A DNA stretch of 64,000 nt, from positions 7,406,001 to 7,470,000 of the forward strand of contig JAMJFZ010000818.1 of assembly GCA_026225945.1 (NCBI GenBank), in the 5' to 3' direction. The notes beneath the pieces are model-generated. The model was not told the origin of the DNA, ran no database searches, and saw nothing but the letters and a program-made list of their open reading frames with translations. Made by a program: the position numbers and the translations under genes. This DNA is from Cricetomys ansorgei (taxonomy: Eukaryota > Chordata > Mammalia > Rodentia > Nesomyidae). Shown here one piece after another: positions 61,217-64,000 of this stretch. Position 1 is the stretch's first letter. Each line of letters starts with the position of its first letter.

Positions 61217-61432
61217 TTGCGGGACAGAAGAGACAGCTCACCAGTTAAAAGCACTGGCTGCTTTTCCAGAGGACCCTTGTTCAATTCCCAGCACCTACAT
61301 GGCGGCTAATCACCTGGGCCTCCCGTCCCAGGGGGATCCATCGCCGTCTTCTGGCCTCTGTGGTACTGCACACATGTGCTACACAGATAAATACGCAGGC
61401 AAAACGCCCGTACGCATAAAATTTACAAAGAA
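61217..61432 (+). repeat. B2/B3 SINE inserted in another SINE
   Basis: 'AGAGACAGCTCACCAGTTAAAAGC', 'TTTTCCAGAGGACCCTTGTTCAATTCCCAGCACC' and 'GCATAAAATTTACAAAG' end. Full-length sense copy. Confidence 0.85.
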
Positions 61433-61690
61433 AACCCTGCACTTGTGGCTCCCAGTTCTGGGAAGGCAGAGAGAGGAGGATCCCTGGTGCTCATCGGTCA
61501 CCAAGGCTTGCCAATCCCGTGAGCTCTGGGTTCTGGGAGAAATCGTGTTTCAAAAAACAATGAGGAGAGTGATAGAGGAGGAGATTTACCACGGACCTCT
61601 GGCTTCCACACGCACGTGTACACACACGGATGTGTACACACACGTGCACCAAACACACACACGCGCACACACGTACAAAGAATATTTTTA
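61433..61690 (+). repeat. tRNA-headed SINE, 3' half of the split copy
   Basis: 'CACTTGTGGCTCCCAGTTCTGGGAAGGCAGAG', 'GGATCCCTGGTGCTCATCGGTCACC' and 'CCTCTGGCTTCCACACGCACG' resume the interrupted element, ending in CA/CG words. Confidence 0.7.
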
Positions 61691-61699
61691 AACCTAAAT

Positions 61700-61745
61700 A
61701 TAAGGGCTAAAGAGATTACTTAGTGGTTAAGAGCTTGTACCCTCC
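61700..61745 (+). repeat. B2 SINE head fragment
   Basis: 'GGGCTAAAGAGATTACTTAGTGGTTAAGAGC' is a B2 head that stops after about 45 bases. Confidence 0.75.
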
Positions 61746-61845
61746 ATGATGATTATTCTTAACAGTCAACTTGACATCTGGAATCAACCTAAACCCAAAT
61801 GGCTGAGCACACCTGTGAAGAAATTTGTCTTTCTTTTTTCCTTTT

Positions 61846-62031
61846 TTAAAAAGATTTATTTTTAATTTTGTGTACGTGTGTGGTCTGTTTGTGGGTTTAT
61901 ACAAGTGGTGCCTGTGGAGGCCAGATGTGTTGGATACCCCTGCTACCTGATATGGGAGCTGGGAATTGAACTCTGGCCCTCTGCAAGAGCAGTAAGTACT
62001 CTTAACCACTAAGCCATTTCTCCAGTCCCCC
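61846..62031 (-). repeat. B2 SINE
   Basis: Reversed: 'TTAAAAAGATTTATTTTTAATTTTG' tail, 'GTGGAGGCCAGATGTGTTGG', 'GGGAATTGAACTCTGGCCC' and 'CTCTTAACCACTAAGCC' head. Confidence 0.95.
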
Positions 62032-62058
62032 TTTAATTCCCAACATATGGGATTTTAT

Positions 62059-62262
62059 TAAATATTTATTTTAAATGGTGTGTTTGTGCATGTTTCTGTA
62101 TGGGCTTGTTTACATGAATCCAGGTGCCCAGGGAAGTTGAATCTCTTGGAACTGACTTGGGTAGTTGTGACCCTCCTCATCTGGGTGCTGGGAACTGAAC
62201 CAGGGTCCTCTGGAGGAGCAGCACGTGCTCTTAATCACTGAGCCATCTCCCCAGCCCCCAAA
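62059..62262 (-). repeat. B2 SINE
   Basis: Reversed: 'AAATATTTATTTTAAATGG' tail, 'CCAGGTGCCCAGGGAAG', 'GGGAACTGAACCAGGGTCC' and 'CTCTTAATCACTGAGCC' head. Confidence 0.95.
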
Positions 62263-62624
62263 TTTTTTCTTTATTAAATAAATTTAACAGCGATGACCCA
62301 CTTCTAATCTGGACCCTTTGAGGTGCGAAGATCCACCCTTAATCTGGGCCACACCTACTGCTGGCAGCCTATATAAGGACATGGAAGAAGGAAGTTTGTT
62401 TCTCTTTGCCTGCTTGCTCTTGTGCTTCTTTGCAAGTCCATTCCTTCACTGGCATTAGAACCTACTTCTTTGGGATTCCAGCAGAAGACCAGCTGAGACA
62501 TCCAGCCTCATCTAAACAACTACTGGATGCTTGAAACTTTCATTGGTAGATAGTCATTGTCAGAATAGATGGACAATAGCCTGTAAGCTACTCTAATAAA
62601 TCCCCTTCCTCTCTTTCTTTCCCA

Positions 62625-62625
<1 letters not shown>

Positions 62626-62674
<49 letters not shown>

Positions 62675-62705
62675 TATATTCATTCATTCATATATATACA
62701 CACAC
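62626..62705. repeat. (TA)n / CATA microsatellite
   Basis: About 20 TA units and then CATA/CATT words, inside the LTR-like repeat. Confidence 0.95.
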
Positions 62706-62869
62706 ATATATATTCTTCTATAAGTTATGTTCCTCTAGAGAACTCTGACTAATATACCCTCCCACACATATTTATACATAATTAAAAAGAAATCTTTTTC
62801 TTAAATCTCAGTATGTCCCAATTTAAGAAACATTAGCAAAACAATTACTCGAAACCTGTAAGGAAGACA

Positions 62870-63054
62870 AAAATCTTTTTTTAAAGATTTATTTATTCGT
62901 GTATTTTATATACATGAGTGCTCTGCCTTCATGACATCAGATGTCCTCACTACAATGGTTGTGAGCAACCATGTGGTTGCTGGGAATTAAACTCAGGACC
63001 TTTGGAAGAGCAGCCACGTGCTCATAACCACTGGGCCATCTCTCCGGCCTCCAG
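62870..63054 (-). repeat. B2/B3 SINE
   Basis: Reversed: 'TTTAAAGATTTATTTATTCG' tail, 'TTGCTGGGAATTAAACTCAGGACC' and 'CATAACCACTGGGCCATCTCTCCGGCC' head. Confidence 0.95.
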
Positions 63055-63575
63055 AAGGCAAAAATCTTAAGAACAGAGAGAAGACAAGTATACAGAGGGG
63101 TAAAGGTGAGACTAACAACACATTTCTCACCAGAACTACCAAAGTATGAGGATGGTAAGCAGGACCAGAGAATCCACTGGTCCTGGATTCTATACCCAGC
63201 AAAACTATATTTCAAATGTTCAAATGAAGCAAAGACATCATCAATGAACAAACACCAAGAGGATTTGTCCTTAGCGGATCTGGGCTTTAAGAACAGCTAG
63301 AAAGAGTTTTACACACAAAGCAAATAACAGCAGTAGCAATGTAAGTTTGCCAAAGCACTGAAGAGCCCTCCAGATGGTCCCAATTTGTGGAAATCAACAC
63401 ATTTCCCTTGTTTAAATCTCTTTAAACGAGAATTGACTGTTTTAACGAAATAGTAACCGTGGATTTGGAGGCTCTGTGAAGCACATGAGAACAACACTGT
63501 GTGCCCCGTGAGGGGAGAAGTGGAAGAAAAAAAAAAAAACTATCCAAGAGATTGTGTTAGCATCAACTAAAATAT
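63055..63575 (+). mobile_element. old L1 (L1M/HAL1-type) fragment
   Basis: 'CTGGATTCTATACCCAGCAAAACTATATTTCAAATG', 'AACACCAAGAGGATTTGTCC' and, further on, 'GAGAATTGACTGTTTTAACG' follow the order of old mammalian L1/HAL1 copies. Reading frames are broken. It ends at a younger SINE near 63580. Confidence 0.6.
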
Positions 63576-63579
63576 AACC

Positions 63580-63873
63580 CCCGGGGCTGCAGAGATGACT
63601 CAGTGGGTAACATGGGGACCTGAATTCAGATCCCTGAAATCCACATAAAGCCAGACGCGGAAGAGCCTGTGTGTAACCCCAGCACTGGGGAAGCGGAGAC
63701 AAGAGGGTCCCTGGGGCTTGCTGGACAGCCAGTTAAACTGAATCAGCAAGCCCTGGGTTCAGTGAGAGACCCTGTCTCAAAAAATAAGGTGAAAGAAATT
63801 AGGGAAGACACTGGACACTGATGTCTGGCCTCCACACAAGTGTGCACACATACACAAAACCATGTACACAAAA

Positions 63874-63876
<3 letters not shown>
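63580..63876 (+). repeat. tRNA-headed composite SINE (B3/B4 class)
   Basis: 'GGGCTGCAGAGATGACTCAGTGGG...GAATTCAGATCCC', 'TGTAACCCCAGCACTGGGG', 'GGGGCTTGCTGGACAGCCAG', 'CCCTGTCTCAAAAAATAAGG' and 'GATGTCTGGCCTCCACAC'. Near full length. Confidence 0.9.
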
Positions 63877-63910
<34 letters not shown>

Positions 63911-63925
63911 ACATACACACACACC
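63877..63925. repeat. (CA)n microsatellite
   Basis: About 20 CA units at the SINE tail. Confidence 0.95.
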
Positions 63926-63929
63926 TACA

Positions 63930-64000
63930 CCTTTAAGCCTGGTATAGTGTTGCATGGCCATAATCCCAGAAATTAGGAAATGGAGGCTCAAGGTCATACT
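63930..64000 (+). repeat. B1-like SINE, cut by window end
   Basis: 'AGCCTGGTATAGTGTTGCATGGCCATAATCCCAG' and 'GGAGGCTCAAGGTC' match B1 order. It continues beyond the window. Confidence 0.6.

Larger units (their letters stand above)
61746..62757 (+). mobile_element. LTR-like repeat interrupted by two B2 copies
   Basis: The outer pieces (61746-61845, about 62032-62058, 62263-62757) start 'TTCTTAACAGTCAACTTGACATC'. They then show 'GGCCACACCTACTGCTGGCAGCC', 'TATATAAGG' (TATA-like), 'AATAAATCCCC' and a TA/CATA microsatellite (62626-62705), ending 'CTCTAGAGAACTCTGACTAATATA'. The layout is LTR-like and resembles ancient mammalian ERV LTRs. The family is not named with certainty, and no viral coding sequence is present. 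Confidence 0.55.

Noticed and set aside
62340..62400. TATATAAGG as a gene promoter
   Set aside because: It lies at the TATA position of an LTR-like repeat; no coding exon follows.

Overview
This window looks like nuclear DNA of a muroid rodent (mouse, rat, vole or hamster type). It is dense with rodent-lineage SINEs: B1 with the 'TAATCCCAGCAC...GAGGCAGAGGCAGG' pattern, B2, ID, and tRNA-headed B3/B4 composites. It also has MIR relics, ERVL-MaLR-type LTRs, long CA/GT tracts and huge purine or pyrimidine tracts. I found no protein-coding gene I could support. No open frame resembles a conserved protein or sits in a convincing exon, and the long frames are microsatellites read as codons. Species and chromosome cannot be fixed from the sequence alone.

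Layout: (1) 1-5 kb is mostly unique DNA with one MaLR-type LTR and a strong AT-rich conserved-element candidate at 3.0-3.55 kb. (2) 5-8 kb holds SINEs, a CRE/CCAAT cluster and a TCCA-type satellite. (3) 8-25 kb is GC-rich unique DNA broken by sharply bounded AT-rich islands full of TAATTA-type homeodomain sites (about 9.9, 12.2, 14.2, 14.8, 19.9, 21.5 and 24.2 kb), with a perfect CTCF-like core at 8.9 kb and an RFX X-box at 22.0 kb. (4) 25.6-26.2 kb is an ACAG/ATAT array with a 180-bp higher-order duplication. (5) 26.6-40 kb mixes SINEs, a decayed minisatellite (28.1-28.5 kb), a small CpG-rich patch (28.5-28.7 kb), further islands (29.5, 29.9, 32.8, 36.1, 37.1, 38.5 and 39.5 kb) and a CpG-dense GTC-type repeat at 39.6 kb. 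(6) 40-45 kb is SINE-rich, with 450 bp of nearly pure purine and a 52-bp tandem array made from an ID SINE. (7) 45-55 kb again has unique DNA with islands (43.9, 46.7, 53.2 and 54.7 kb) and a second 52-bp array. (8) 55-64 kb is AT-richer and crowded with repeats. It includes a near full-length 5S rRNA pseudogene next to a decayed hAT-transposase C-terminus, several LTR-type repeats, nested SINEs and an old L1 fragment.

Reading as a whole: many short AT-rich, homeodomain-motif-rich islands in GC-rich, gene-free DNA is the usual look of a regulatory domain (gene desert or giant intron) around a developmental transcription-factor gene. That is inference from composition and motifs; the target gene is not in the window. 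The least expected structural observation is the 52-bp array family: B1-ID SINEs at several loci have had their ID part multiplied with a fixed 52-bp period, each unit carrying a polymerase III A-box.
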